From Numida meleagris (taxonomy: Eukaryota > Chordata > Aves > Galliformes > Numididae), in the NCBI RefSeq assembly GCF_002078875.1, contig NC_034409.1, forward strand, positions 15,911,111-15,975,110: a stretch of DNA of 64,000 bases, written 5' to 3'. Shown one piece after another: positions 12,501 to 24,985 of the stretch. The notes under the pieces were generated by a model, which ran no database searches, was not told where the DNA came from, and saw nothing but the letters and a program-made list of their open reading frames with translations. Position 1 is the stretch's first letter. Each line of letters opens with the position of its first letter. The position numbers and the translations under genes are program-made.

Positions 12501-15500
12501 CCACTGGGGCCACCAGAAAGCAAGTACCTTCCCAGCCCAGTTTATTCTGCATTTGGGTGCGAGGAGATGAGTTTGGGCAGGAATATGGAGAGGAGGGAGC
12601 TTTAATCTCATTCAGAGCAAATGCTGAACCAGGATCTTTAGAGCCTTTACAAGGGGAGTCTGGTTTGGGTGCTCTGGGGAAGCACCTGCCTGGGGCTGCC
12701 CGAGCAGCACTGATGGCGATGGCTCCTGACAAAGCTCAGCTGGTGACAGGGACGGGTAGTGATGTGGAGAGACAGACAGTGGCACATCTCTGAGGGGATG
12801 GGCAGGAGCTCCCTAGGAGTGTGGGAAAGGCCAGGGATGGCCCTAGTGCAGGCTGTGCTGGGTGAAACCTGAGCTTCCCCTCACGTGTTCTGTCTGTTCA
12901 GTGCACGCCTGTGGTCTCCAGCTTGCCACTCACTGTGCTGCAAGGGGCTTGGGTTTGTTTCCGCTCCTCAGTATCGCACAGAGGTTGCCATCAGCTGCCC
13001 AAGTTTATATAGGGAAGCATGGCACAGACCTGAAAAATGGGGCAGCACGGCCCCGTTGGACTGCCACCATAACCTTGAACTGCTGGTGATCTTAGAGAGA
13101 TAATAAGAAGTGGAAGGAAGGAAGAGCTGTAAATGCAAAGAGCTGGATGCTGGGACTGCACCTTTTGGTTACAGGGAAATCAAATTTCCAGGAAAATGGA
13201 GCTGGCCAGAAAATTAAAGGAAGCTTTGAAAAGAGGGAAAATGGGTCAGCAGCAGTCATGGTATGGAGTCATTGGTTATACGTGGTGAGGACTTCACTCA
13301 CAAGTGAAAATTCACTTCTACCCCACATTGGTGCTGCTACCTGATATTGATATTTCAATACCTAAAAAAAAAGAGAGAACTATTAGTGCCTGTGTTCTTC
13401 ATAATCCCCCTCAAAATACAATGGTCCTGGGTAGTGAGCCCAATTTATTAAATGGCTGAATTATAAACCCACTCATGTAGAGTAAATAGGGGGGACACGA
13501 GGCAAGTTTGCTCTGTGCTCTGGGAGCACACGGCCAGCAAGTCCTCAGTCTCTAGCTCTGATGAGCTCAGGGTCTTTCAAGTACAGTGAATGCAAACTCA
13601 AGACTGGATAGAAAAAAAGGATGTGTTTAGTGGAGAAAGAGTAGGGGAAGATCAGATTTGGCGACCTGAAAGTATGTACTTGTACGTATCTGATCTACTC
13701 AAAGCACAAGGGTGCACTCTGCACATAATGTGCATGCTGGAGATTCAGAAGAAGATTGTTTAGGGTATTGTTGCACACATTTATCTGTGCTTCTTTGATC
13801 CATTTTTCTTTTTACGTTTCCTGACTCAAAAAATATTTGGGGAAAGTATTTCTCTCTGTATTTTCACATTTGTGCTTCTAAACAGAGTCATTAAAAGTGC
13901 AGATCTGTGAAATATGAGGATTGAACCTCACCATCCGTGCACACTTGTGATGAGCCACACAGCATTTGCTGTGCCCCTGTACCCCGTTTCTTCTCTAGTG
14001 CAGGTTTAAGGGGGATGGTAATAGAGGATCCTTTAAGAGAAATAAAGGCCTGGAGAGCCAACAGAGCCCGGGACAAAGGTATTCTGCATTTCTGACAGCA
14101 TTGATATGTGTGTCTCTCACTAGACTGCCACATCCCAATGCAGCTGTGGACGTGAGCAAAAGCTTAAAGGGCAGCACTATGCCTTTTGGCATCACAGTGC
14201 ACGTAGATGTGCAGTCAACATCAAAATGCCCATAGGGGAAGCAATGCAGCACTTGGCTGGCACCTTGGTTTGGTGGGTATTGTTCCCTGCGTTGCCCTAC
14301 AGCCATTTCTTGTATCCATGGACCACTTCGGTGCCCGCTAGCAAGTATCATATTATGCCAAAGTCCGTGCTGCCTTGCAGATAGCATAGGTGCCAGTAAA
14401 TTGAACAGAGTTAAACCTGTACAACAATGTGCTCCACTCAAAGTTTATCTATTATCATGCAATATTAATAAGCCAGTTCCAGCCTGGCCACCGGCAACGT
14501 GAAGTACTTGTGAATCATCAGAGGAATGTGATTTACAAAACGCTCATCTCCCGAGGACAGCCTCAGAAGAAGGAACACTGCATTTCTTTCATGTTCTTAA
14601 AAAATGATAGTATGGAATTTTCATTACTTTAATGTCCAATATTTCCACCTCTTTGGGCTCTACTGTACTATTTTCACAGCAAGTTTCTCTCTATTTTTAT
14701 TTATTATGAAGAAGCACCAGGTGAGTTTAATTCTTCATGAAAACATGGGACAGTTTTGAGGTGACAGGTCTTTCTAGGCTTAAAATACACTTAAATTACG
14801 TGCAAAAAAATCCCACAGAAACGCAATACTTCCTAAAGTTGGAAAGCAAACAATTGGAGCAAAACTTCGTATGCATCTTTGGGACTATCCACCATAACTT
14901 GCTTTCACTGTTTGCCTTTGACCAGCCAAAGATTTAGAGGGCTTGATGGGTAATCAGAGTGTAAAAGGACTTTCATCCAGGGTAAGTGATGACGCAGCAG
15001 AAGAGTGAAATGGATTATTTGCATCAGTTTCCTATGGAAGAGGATGGAGAGGTTCCCATATAAGAACTTTTTTCTTTCTTTCTTTTTCAAAACTAGATAA
15101 TTGTCTCACATTGAAATGCTAATTGAGGTGATTTTGAACTAAGCTGGCAGAATTAGTGGCAGCAAATCACCAGGATCACAAAGTGCTTGTCCAAGAGTTG
15201 TGCAGTAACTGTAACAAATTGTCCATTGTGCAAGAGAAAGAAAATGCAGCAAATATGTTAAGGTTCCGGGTCTTTAGAACAACCAAATCTCATTTCTCTA
15301 CCAAAGAAAACCCTCTGTGAAAAACATCAAATGAGGCATGAGAAAACCCAAGCTACTCAAATTTGTTCCAGTAAACACTGACAAAAGACACCTGTATGTT
15401 TCCTTTCACATCCATTCGATGCTTTATATGAAATATCCAATACTAATATAAATCTAACGCAGCTGCTAAGTATTAGAACACTAGATAAATGACATGAGTA

Positions 15501-15854
15501 TCTTATCTAATGACCTTATTATGATAATTCCGTAAGCATCTCGTTTTTTCTTTGAACGAAGCCAGGAGCAAATGAATGCCCAAACACATTGATACTAATG
15601 GGTAGGGTGAAATCCATAGCTCCTGCTGACTCGCTGAGCGCAGGATCTGGTCCATCATCACACTCCCTGCTTACTGCCTTTAGGCAGAGCTGGAAACGCA
15701 GTGATGCAATGCTGTCTTCTCAAATTAGAATGCTGCACTTTAAGTCTGAGTTAGAGATATTTTTGTCAAGCATTGGAATGCTTCAAACATTTGTTTTTTG
15801 TTCCCCAAATAAAGCAAACCAGAATTATAATGGGGCACAAGTGACACTAAACCA

Positions 15855-15960
15855 GTGGCGTGGTTTAGCAGGCAAGGTACTGATGGGTTGACAGTTGGAC
15901 TAGGTGACCTTTATGGCTTTTTTTCCAACCTTAATAACTCTGCGAGCCTATGATTCTATT
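15855..15960 (+). mobile_element. CR1 LINE, severely 5'-truncated
   Basis: Only the last ~100 bases are present: TACTGATGGGTTGACAG, TTGGACTAGGTGACC, CCAACCTTAATAACTCTG and a terminal CCTATGATTCTATT. Confidence 0.88.
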
Positions 15961-18900
15961 TCACAGAGCTGGGACTCAAGACAAGTCTTAACCTTTTCTG
16001 GTTCAGGAAGATTTACTTTAAGATTTTCTTAAGAAAACATTAAGTTTGGCCTCTGCCTCCATTTCCAGGGCTCTGGATTTTCCCAGTTCTTTATTGCACT
16101 CTTTGTTTCAGATCTCCTTTCCAGATACAGTCTCCTCATTATCTCCCCAGTGGACCTTCTCCCTTTGCTGAGTGTTCGTGGCTTTGGCCAAACTTCTAAT
16201 CCCCTGATGCACAGGGGAGATGAAGCCACAGTCAATTAAACAGAATCACGTCTGCTTCAGTTTTGATGACTAATGCATAGGTTTCTGAAGGCAAGCTGAA
16301 GCATTTGGGGGCTAAAATTAAAGCAAAAGAACCAAAACAGTGCTGGAGGTTTTGTGGCAGGTTACACTAACAGCATTTAGCTTTTGTTTACTGTCATTTT
16401 AACAGGTTTTTTTTTTTTTCTTTTTAAATTACACCTCTTCTACAAAGTCTTAAAAGTATTTAAACCCTAATAGAATAGAACCCCTATGGAGTAATTATTA
16501 TCACTTCTGAAGACATCTTATAATTCACTATTATATCTTCCCTGGAGTATGATTTAATTACTGCCATTTCACATGCATTGTATTTTGTCTAAAGTGAAAT
16601 GACTGCTGTTGATGAGCAGACGTTGTTGAACGCTGATAATGAGTTCGGCCACCTAAACGGAGGCTAGGAATTGGTGCTCCTGGTGATGATTGGCTGATGT
16701 TTATTTCACAACTATAAATAAAACCCTACTGCCTAATTGTCATCCTGCAGAATGTGTTTTCACTACGTCTTTCAGATTTAGAATAATCAGCATTTCCGTG
16801 GGTCCGGGTTTTCTTAGCGCAAGAAAGCAGTTTGCAAAAGTTGTTGGATGGGAAGCAGTGTGTGGTACCTTAGTGGGCAATTCCAGCACAGATGTTTTTG
16901 TAAGATAAATCTGTCACGTGACTCAAAGCCACCTCGAGTACACTTTGCAGGTTTGAATATTTGTGGTGGATAAATCACGTGAGCTGCATTTGCAAAGAGA
17001 ATATTTTCTGTATGCCACAAGGAGCAGCACTGAAAACATCACAATAACTCAGAGAGGCCCCACTGTGGCTGAACTTTAGGAAATGAAAGACTTGAGTAAG
17101 CGATTGGGGCACAGATGACCTGATGTCCTAATCCAGCTGCCATTTGTTATTGGAAAACAAAAATCATTGCTTGTCATGATTATTCCTCCCTGGTTTGAGA
17201 AGGTTTTATTTAGAACTTCTCTTTACTGGTGCCACAACTGCTTGTATTCCTGGATCTTGCAAAGTCAAAACATTTTTACTTTTCTTATTCCAGAGGAAAG
17301 AAAACATGCAGAAATTCCACAGAAATCAGAGCTTCTGGTGGCTACAAACCAGTGATTGGTGTGTATATAAATATATACCTATGTATATATGAGATCCACC
17401 ACTGAGGAAAACTTCCATCTCTATTAAATCTGAACTGAATGTTTAGCATGGCTCCTTCAGAATCCCAAAGGAGATGATGCCTCTGCTAGAGGGGATATCC
17501 CAACACATTTTGCAAAGGCAGGTGAATAGAAAGTCCCCATGCATCCTTGTTTTCTTTTTGGTGTTGCCAGGAACTTCTCCTCAGGTCATTTAAAATTCAT
17601 TACCCATAAAATTATAATGATGTTGTTTTTTCCTGAGAGGTTTGGTTACAATGGATGGATTTTGTTCTGTGCTTACTGCAAGCACATGTGTGAAATGAAC
17701 ACTTGCTCAGGAAATGAGTAGGCTTTGATGAGAAGGGAAACAGTGAATGAGCATAAGCAATACCCAAGCTGTGCTTCTGCCTGACATTAAACAACACATG
17801 CTCAGCGTTTCATGACAAACTGATACACAGCAGAAAGTTACTGAACAAAATCCTCCTGTGTGAGATACTTGCCAGGGTCGCTGTCGTGCCACAAGGTGCA
17901 CTGGTAGAGATACTGAGAAGTCATACTATGAGGTCGTGTCATTGGTAGATATTGCAAAAAGTTATGAAAAATGAAGCTTCAGGTGAGCTTGGTGACCCTA
18001 AAGATTGCTTCTCCTATGGTGTCCTGATCGGTATTGATACCCAGCCACTGTCAGGGTCATCCCTGCTCGTGGAGCAGATAAAAGGAATGATATTGACACA
18101 GCTGGGGACAGACACGGTATCAGCGAGCACCAGCAGGGATGCTTGGTACCTCTCCTAATTGAAAAGAGTCCCCCCATCTCTAAGGTGACCTCCTTCGCTG
18201 TCCTGTTGAGAGCTCTGCCATTCAGAACACAGCAGCAGCCATCGCCTTGCTCTGATCCTGAAAGATGCACTCAAGAAAGGATGGCAGGAATGTGGTCCCC
18301 TCAGAGCCCTCTGAGCCTCCTGCGCTCCCCCAGTTGACTTTCAGAGCTTGTCAAGGATCTCCCTGCCATCTTTCTGGGCAATCATAACAAAGCATCCTTC
18401 AACACATAAAGAGAAATTACAGTGTGGAGAAATGATGAGGCATGATGGGTTTCAAGGGAGCAGGTAAGAAGATGACATCAAAAAGTGAAAAGCTGTTTGG
18501 AGGGAGGCAGTTTCATTCTTCTCCCCAGTTAAAGAAGTGCAGCATTCAGGTAATCAGACCTTGGCACCTCCCTCACCCAGCTGTTCCCACGCCTGTGTCC
18601 AACACAACAGCCCTGCTGGCAGCCTTCCCCAGCCCAGATTTTATGCTCAGTCATGAAACTTGCTCTTATTTTAAGCCTGTGCAGTCAGACAGCAGGCAAG
18701 ATCATTACAGAAAAACAGCAAAGTGAAAAAGCAATGTTGAAAGCGCTCTGTCCTTCACAGCATCTCTCCATGCCTGTAACTTCTGCCGCAATAGAATAGA
18801 AACAAAACCGATTCCTATTTGTTGCCATCCACCTCTGGGGTCAGGACAAGTCTCACCTGAGCTCCCAGCGGTCTGCACCATCCCCGTGGTGCTAGCTGGG

Positions 18901-21244
18901 TCTGGCATCTCCTTGTTTCCTTTGAGAAATCAGATGTTTGTGGCCATTTCAGGCTGTGCTCTGAGCTCAGCTTGCTGCTGGCTGTCACTGCAAGGAAGCC
19001 TGAAGCACACATCTCTGCAGTGTCTGCCTGTGTGCCTCTGTCCTAAATCCTTGGCCACTGATGCCAGGAGCAAAAGGACCAGGTACAAAATTAGTGTGAG
19101 GCAGGTGCTGTAATTTGTTGCTTTCAGGGAAGCACGTGGGGCTGCCAGTGCAAGGGGCATCACTGTGACATTTCTGAGAGGCAAAGTGCAAGGGGTGGGA
19201 TCCACCCAACCCAGACCTCGTTCTCCTTCAGCCTCACTGCTGGTGCCAGGGAACCAAGAGGAGTTGAAAAACGTGTGCACTGCAGTGTAGAAATGCATTA
19301 CAGAGATTTTGCATGGATGTGCTGGGGCTGTGTCCAGGACAGGAGTCCTGCAGAGTCCCTGAGGCACAAGGGGGGCTCAGAGGTGGGGTGTCCCACCATC
19401 CCCACCCACCCTGCTCGCAGCCGGCTGGCCAAACGCTCCCAGCCCCAGTTGAACTGAGGCTCCCACTTCAGTTATAGGTTTTATCTGAACACTTGCCCTA
19501 AGGACATGAAATTATATAGCTTCATTTCTATTTGTTTGTCCTCGAGCCTTCTGACAAACTGACACAGATCGAGAAATCAAGATGGCGTTTTGCCATCTTC
19601 TTACCAGCCAGAAGAATCACATTGCATTTTTAAACCACCTTTCAGCAAAACAATAGCTGAGTGAACCCAGCAAGGCAGCAGTGTCTCTATGGCTTTGTCT
19701 GTGCAGTGCCCAGCACGGCGGGGCCCTGCTTCCAGCCAGCCCTGAGCACTTCTGGAACAAACAGGACAACGGGTGGCTGCAACCTTTGCTTAGAAATGTT
19801 TGTGAATGGCTCTGTAAGTATCATAAAGCCACACAGAAAGCCTGCTGCTACCGGGGAGGTAGGCTGAGCTCTGAGCAATTCTGACATTCAAATTTACAGC
19901 AGACTTTTGGCATCCTCTCTCATTTAGAAATGAATAAGCCACCTTTGTGCATACGAATGGAGCTGTTGTTTTGTTATCTTCAGACTCTGCCATGCTGTTT
20001 CCTTCAGGTGTGAGAAGTGACTGCACAAAAGGCAGGCAGGCTGGGGAAATGCTAAATGCTATGATTCCCCAAACACCCGCTCTCTTTCTCTGAGCAACGT
20101 GCAGCAGCGTGCCTTCCGCAGAAGAACCGAGGCAGAGATGGCGGTGATTTTGAAAAGACTGTAAAACATCCGTGCAACAAATCTGTTAATAATTTCAATG
20201 GAGAACAGCTGGAAAAACAAAGGCAGGTGTTTGTCCTCAAACACTGAGCTGGTCCAGCTGCTTAATTACTACTTTTAATTAGAGCAGCTGAAATATTATT
20301 GTTGTCTATAAAGTCAACTAAGCCGGCCTTGTCAATGTGCAAATCTCTTTTAATCCTTGCTTGTTTTTCAGGTCTTTGGCTTTTGGGGCCCCACCTTCCA
20401 CCCACGTGTCAGACTCAAAGACCTGGGTCAGCCAGGTAACATTGCAGTGGCACCGTATGGGCAAGACATAGGGGCTCATTTCTGAAAACACGTTGAACTC
20501 AGCTTATGCTGAACTTGGCCTGCAGCTCCTGGGCAGCTCAGCACAGCTGCCATTCATCACCAGTGACTTTCTGAGTGAGGATGAGATGTTTGACTGAAGG
20601 CTGGGACTTTTATTTTATCGCACAACTCTGCTATCATGCTAGTTCTCTGCTGTCTCTCATGTTTGTTTGTTTGGGTTTATTTATTTGTTTTTTTTTTTTA
20701 TTTATTTTGTGAAGGAAAGTAAACAGGGCTTTGTTTTGTACTTGATGCACTTGTGCACACCTCCCACCCAGGCCCTGGCTGTCTCTTGTGCCACCATCTC
20801 AAGGCACCTCTGCCCTCGAGGACATTCTGGGGCAGGTGGCACTTGCAGAAAACCCAGTCTTAGGCAACAGTTATCTCTTGCCTACCCTATGGTCATGCCT
20901 ATCACTGTGATATCTGAATGTCTTCCAGAAAGACAGTGCATGACAAAGTCAGCATCAGTCTATCATGGGTTTCCCAGTGTCTCCTCTCTCTCTCACTCAC
21001 ACTGGTCTACTTCTTAACTCCTGCAATGTACATACTTTACCGTGCTGCTGTTTTCTAAATGATTTCACCCCAGTCCCCAACACCTGTACTGCTTTCCATG
21101 GGAAGTTGATGAACAAGCGTTTGGTCATGGCACAAACCCAGAGTTACCTTGAATCATTTAAAACCTTGAATAGCTTTGGAGTGAAGAGAGTAGATTACAC
21201 TTGACCACAAATGGTCAAGAATAGAAATTTGCCATGACTTCGTT
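15961..21244. other. Single-copy intergenic block
   Basis: No CR1 or coding exon recognised. It contains a T-run near 16407-16418 and AT-rich conserved-looking stretches near 16560-16740 and 20060-20350. A 145-codon frame (18930-19367, minus) has no familiar motif. Confidence 0.55.
20060..20350. promoter_or_regulatory. Candidate conserved non-coding element
   Basis: The block holds several CAGCTG E-boxes, a TTAATTA-type homeodomain core (CTTAATTACTACTTTTAATTAG) and a paired CAGCTGCTTAATTA/AATTAGAGCAGCTG arrangement. This is a texture typical of developmental enhancers. It is only an inference from composition; cross-species alignment is needed. Confidence 0.25.
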
Positions 21245-21801
21245 TCACAGAATCACAGAATGATTAAGGTTGAAAAAGACCACTAAGATCATCTAGTCCA
21301 ACCATCCACCAACCACCAGTATTGCCCACTAACCATGTTCCTCAGTGCCACATCTCCGCAGTTCTTGAACACCTCCAGGGATGGTGACTCCACCACCTCC
21401 CTGGGCAGCCTGTGCCAGTGCCTCACCACTCTTGCTGAGAAGAAATTTTTCCTAATATCCAACCTGAACCTCCCCTGTCGCAGCTTAAGGCCATGAACTC
21501 TCATGCTATCACCGTTACCTGGCAGAAGAGGCCAACCCCCACCTCACCACAACCTCCTTTCAGGCAGAAAGAGTTCTCTCTGTAGAGAGCTATGAGGTCT
21601 TCCCTGAGCCTCCTCTTCTCCAGACTGAATCATCCCAGTTCCCTCAGCTGCTCCCCATCAGACCTGTGCTTCAGACCTCTCACAGCTCCACTGCCCTTCT
21701 CTGGGGCTCCAGGGCCTTGATGTCTTTCTTGCGGTGAGGGGCCCAAAACTGAACACAGCACTCAATGTGCAGCTGCACCAGTGCCGAGTACAGAGGGATG
21801 A
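21245..21801 (-). mobile_element. CR1 LINE, well-preserved 3' part
   Basis: On the minus strand it runs from inside ORF2 to the tail; on the plus strand the tail appears as CACAGAATCACAGAATGATT. It includes the GGCAGCCTGTGCCAGTGCC block, the AGAAGAAATTTTTCCTAATA block and CTGAACACAGCACTCAATGTG near the 5' truncation. Frames are broken. Confidence 0.95.
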
Positions 21802-24716
21802 TTTAGGAGTTGGAAGGGCAGAATTAAAGTCAGAAACTTGAAGCTGTAACACAAGGAGCATCTCACCAAAGCAACTGCTGTTGACTGAGAGGTGAGATGG
21901 AGGGAGGGAGTGTGTGGGCTGGGAGCTGAGCAGAATGCAGCAGTTTCAGCTGATGATCTGCCTGAGTGATGTGTTTGCGGTGTCTCATAATTAACACCTA
22001 GCGGTTTTTAAGCTGATAGTAGGCGCTAGTATCGATTAGGACAATTTACTAATTCTATGTCTGTGTCAGCTATCTCTCCCTAAAAAAATAGGATAAAACA
22101 TTTACTAAAAGACTATAATTAATGTGCCTGAATGCTCTGAGTCTTTGCTGCATTCGTGATGTCTGGAACGCTGCTCAGCACTCTAAAGACAGCCATCGGA
22201 CACACTGTGTTACTCAGAGGTATCCACCGTAGGCCACCAGCTGCCTCTACAGAGGATCACGAATCTTTATGGGAAAGGAGATTCTACGCCATCTCTATGA
22301 GCACCGTACAAATGTTCCTCAGACCCTTGGGCTTTCTATGTGGCACTGGCCACCCATGTTTGGGCAGTCAGATTGTGTCACTCAACTTTTAAACTTGACC
22401 TGTGGGACTCTTTTCAGTATGGGATGGTTTTGTTTACTCAATGGACAATGGTCTTTGCAGGACAGGCTGACGTTCATATGGGCAGCAACAGGAGCTCAGG
22501 TTCCAGAGACAATTTGCTGGTGCACACACCATGCTTAGCTCCCAAAACTCAGCTGATCTCTCAGTCACAACTTTGCATCAATCCATTGCCAACATACTTG
22601 TGCTTGGAATATATTTTACAGGCAAAACAAATCCTTGAAAACTAAAACCAGTTAATTACAGAATACACTAAGGATATAAAGAGAATGACATAGGAGCTCA
22701 GCTTTTCCTTGGAGAAATTTGCACGCACTCTGAATTTACAGGAAAGTCACTGATGTCATGGAAGTAGGGCACATTCATAATTTGCTGAATTACACATCTT
22801 GGTTCATGCACTTTCATTAACCAAATGACATTTCGCCATATGCTTTAAAAAGCATAGATTTTATTTTATTCAGGAAGTAGTCATTTTTGAAACACTAAAG
22901 AACGAGTAATCTTTCCTCTTTTCTTTTCTTCTTTGCCAGTTGAGAACAACCCTGTCTGAAAAACAGGTGCTTAGAATGAACTTTCAAAATGGATTTTCAA
23001 AGTCTTGAATAACTTTGTGAAAGTTAATATGTACTGATGCATGTCAGATGATTTAGATTTCATTTTAAGAATAAAGTTCTAATTAGAGAGAGAGTGAGCT
23101 TAGTAGTCTTTCTGTAGTGTAAGTAAGGAGCAGCTATCACGGTCAGCCCCAGTGATCTGTCCTTCTGCATTAGAAATGGAGTTGCAAATGATGAATTTGA
23201 GAAATTGTTATAATTTTCTATCTCAATTCATCTGTTCTAACCTCAGTCAGAGACCAAAGTAGTAACTGTTGTTATTCCTAGTCAAATTATAGAGATTGCT
23301 GTGCTCTAATTCCTACCAGCATCATAATAGCCCAGAGATAATAATGACAAAGAATTATAGACTTGGCTCAAATGTTATCAAAGTGGGCTGAGGCATCACA
23401 CAATTGCATTATATATATAACGCACGCTGGAAACACTAAAAGAACAAAACCACAAACAAAGAAAGAGGAGAAAGCCACAAACAAACAAAGAGGAGAAAAC
23501 CACAAACAAAGAAAGCAACAGAGAACAACAACAAAACCCAGACATTCTAAATGAAATCAATTATTAATTGGCTGCTTGCATTTTCCCTAAATGTGTGAAG
23601 CAATCTGTGGCAATTCTGCTCGAGTAACACTGTGGTAGGTTTAATTTACACGTCATAGCAAAACACATGCTATGAGTGTTTGTCTAACCCTGCCCAGCAC
23701 ATTACAGTTACAGAGAAATGAATTAAGTTGCCATTTTTCATTTCTTTGTTATTTACCTTGGTAATAGTATGTTTTAAATTTTAAAATTGCACAAATGACG
23801 TGGGTAAAATGAGTTAGGCCCCTCTGCAATTACATCTATGGGGGCCAAAAAATCTATAATGTTTTCTTACGAAGAGGGATTTTTAGCAGAGCATTTATAG
23901 CATAATAAAGGTTTCCCTTTTTCTTTTTTGGCTGTGTAATTGACTTGGCTCCTTATGGTCCTTGGCAAACACGACATTAATTAAATTTACAATGTACAGA
24001 TCATACTAAATTGTAAGGTGTTGCAAAACCCAAGATAGATAGCAGAATAATAAAAAGAAAGCCGCAGAATTTAGAGATATAAGAACGTAATAAAATGAGA
24101 TTCAATCTGGAAAAGAAGCAGGTAGGGAACAATGAAAGCAAAATTCAGAAATATACAGCAATAAGCTACAGGGAAAGCAGGAGTGAGATTAAAGACTGAC
24201 CCTCCACCACCACCACCCCCCTCAAAACAAACAAACACAAAAAAAAACAAACCACAGCTTGTTGGATGTGAGTTTAGAAACTGCATATGTCATCTGGCTG
24301 TAAGTACTAACACGAGCTCAAATCCATTGGTACTTGGGTAATTGTAGTTCAACCTAAGATCCATTTCATTAATTGTATCATTCTTTATTGCCACATATAT
24401 TGCTGCAGTGCCTTAAATATGCTGAATATAAGCACTGTTCCTTCTGAAGTAGCTGGCTCCATAAAAAAAGGCACAAGAAATGATGACTGTAGAGTATGAA
24501 GGCCACTGCAAATGAAGACCACATAAAGAAAATGGGAAAAAATACACAGTATCATCAATAGAAGAAGATTATTAGAAGGTTTAATATCAGCAGGATGTAC
24601 TGCTGTAAATAAGAATGCACACAGAGATGAAGGTGCCAGGCTCACGGCTCAGCTTGGGAAAATGGAGACACATATTCCTGAAGAGAGAGTGTAAGGGGGA
24701 TGGAGCCACGCACTTG
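21802..24716. other. AT-rich single-copy intergenic DNA
   Basis: No CR1 or exon recognised. It carries the 25-bp minisatellite (23446-23515), a TATATATA run near 23410 and a CA/CCA-rich simple tract near 24200-24255. The part at 23560-24010 looks like conserved non-coding DNA. Confidence 0.55.
23446..23515. repeat. 25-bp minisatellite, about 2.8 copies
   Basis: Units at 23446-23470, 23471-23495 and 23496-23515 (partial) share the pattern AAAaCCACAAACAAAgAAAGAGGAG. It creates a Lys/Asn/Thr-rich open frame with no meaning. Confidence 0.85.
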
Positions 24717-24985
24717 GTAGTGGTGCCCAGTGTCAGGACAAGAGGCCGTGGGCATGCACTGGAACACTGAGGTGCCACCTGAACACCAGGCAGCGCTTCA
24801 GTACTGTACGGGTACCTACGCACTAGCACAGCTGCCCGGAGGCTGTAGATCTCCTCACTGGAGATCTCCAGAAGCCGCCTGGCCATGGCCCTGGGCACCC
24901 TGCTCTGGGGCTCCCTGCTGGGGCAGGGGCTGGGCAGAGGAACACAGAGGGCCCGGCAGCCTCAGCCGTGCTGTGGTTCAGTGAC
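24717..24985 (+). mobile_element. CR1 LINE 3' part, GTGGTTCAGTGA-ending subfamily
   Basis: It begins at the CAGTGTCAGGACAAGAGG block (equivalent to the usual AGTGACAGGACAAGAGG of CR1) and passes through a CTGGAGATCTCCAGAAGCC block. It ends CAGCCTCAGCCGTGCTGTGG. The last ~130 bases are near-identical in layout to 7962-8098 and 51934-52060. Confidence 0.85.

Larger units (their letters stand above)
8099..15854. other. Long single-copy intergenic block
   Basis: Nearly 8 kb without a clear interspersed repeat. It holds a polypyrimidine tract (8728-8770) and a CpG-dense stretch (9070-9510). AT-rich blocks near 10950-11110 and 12100-12240 resemble conserved non-coding DNA. Open frames up to 148 codons (13995-14441, minus) show no familiar domain. 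Confidence 0.55.

Noticed and set aside
13995..14441. 148-codon minus-strand ORF
   Set aside because: No familiar domain or splice context; a frame of this length is expected by chance in 64 kb read in six frames.
18930..19367. 145-codon minus-strand ORF with a hydrophobic stretch
   Set aside because: The Leu-rich stretch (LTLILYLVLLLLASVA) could be a membrane segment, but the frame has no homology that I recognise and no exon signals.
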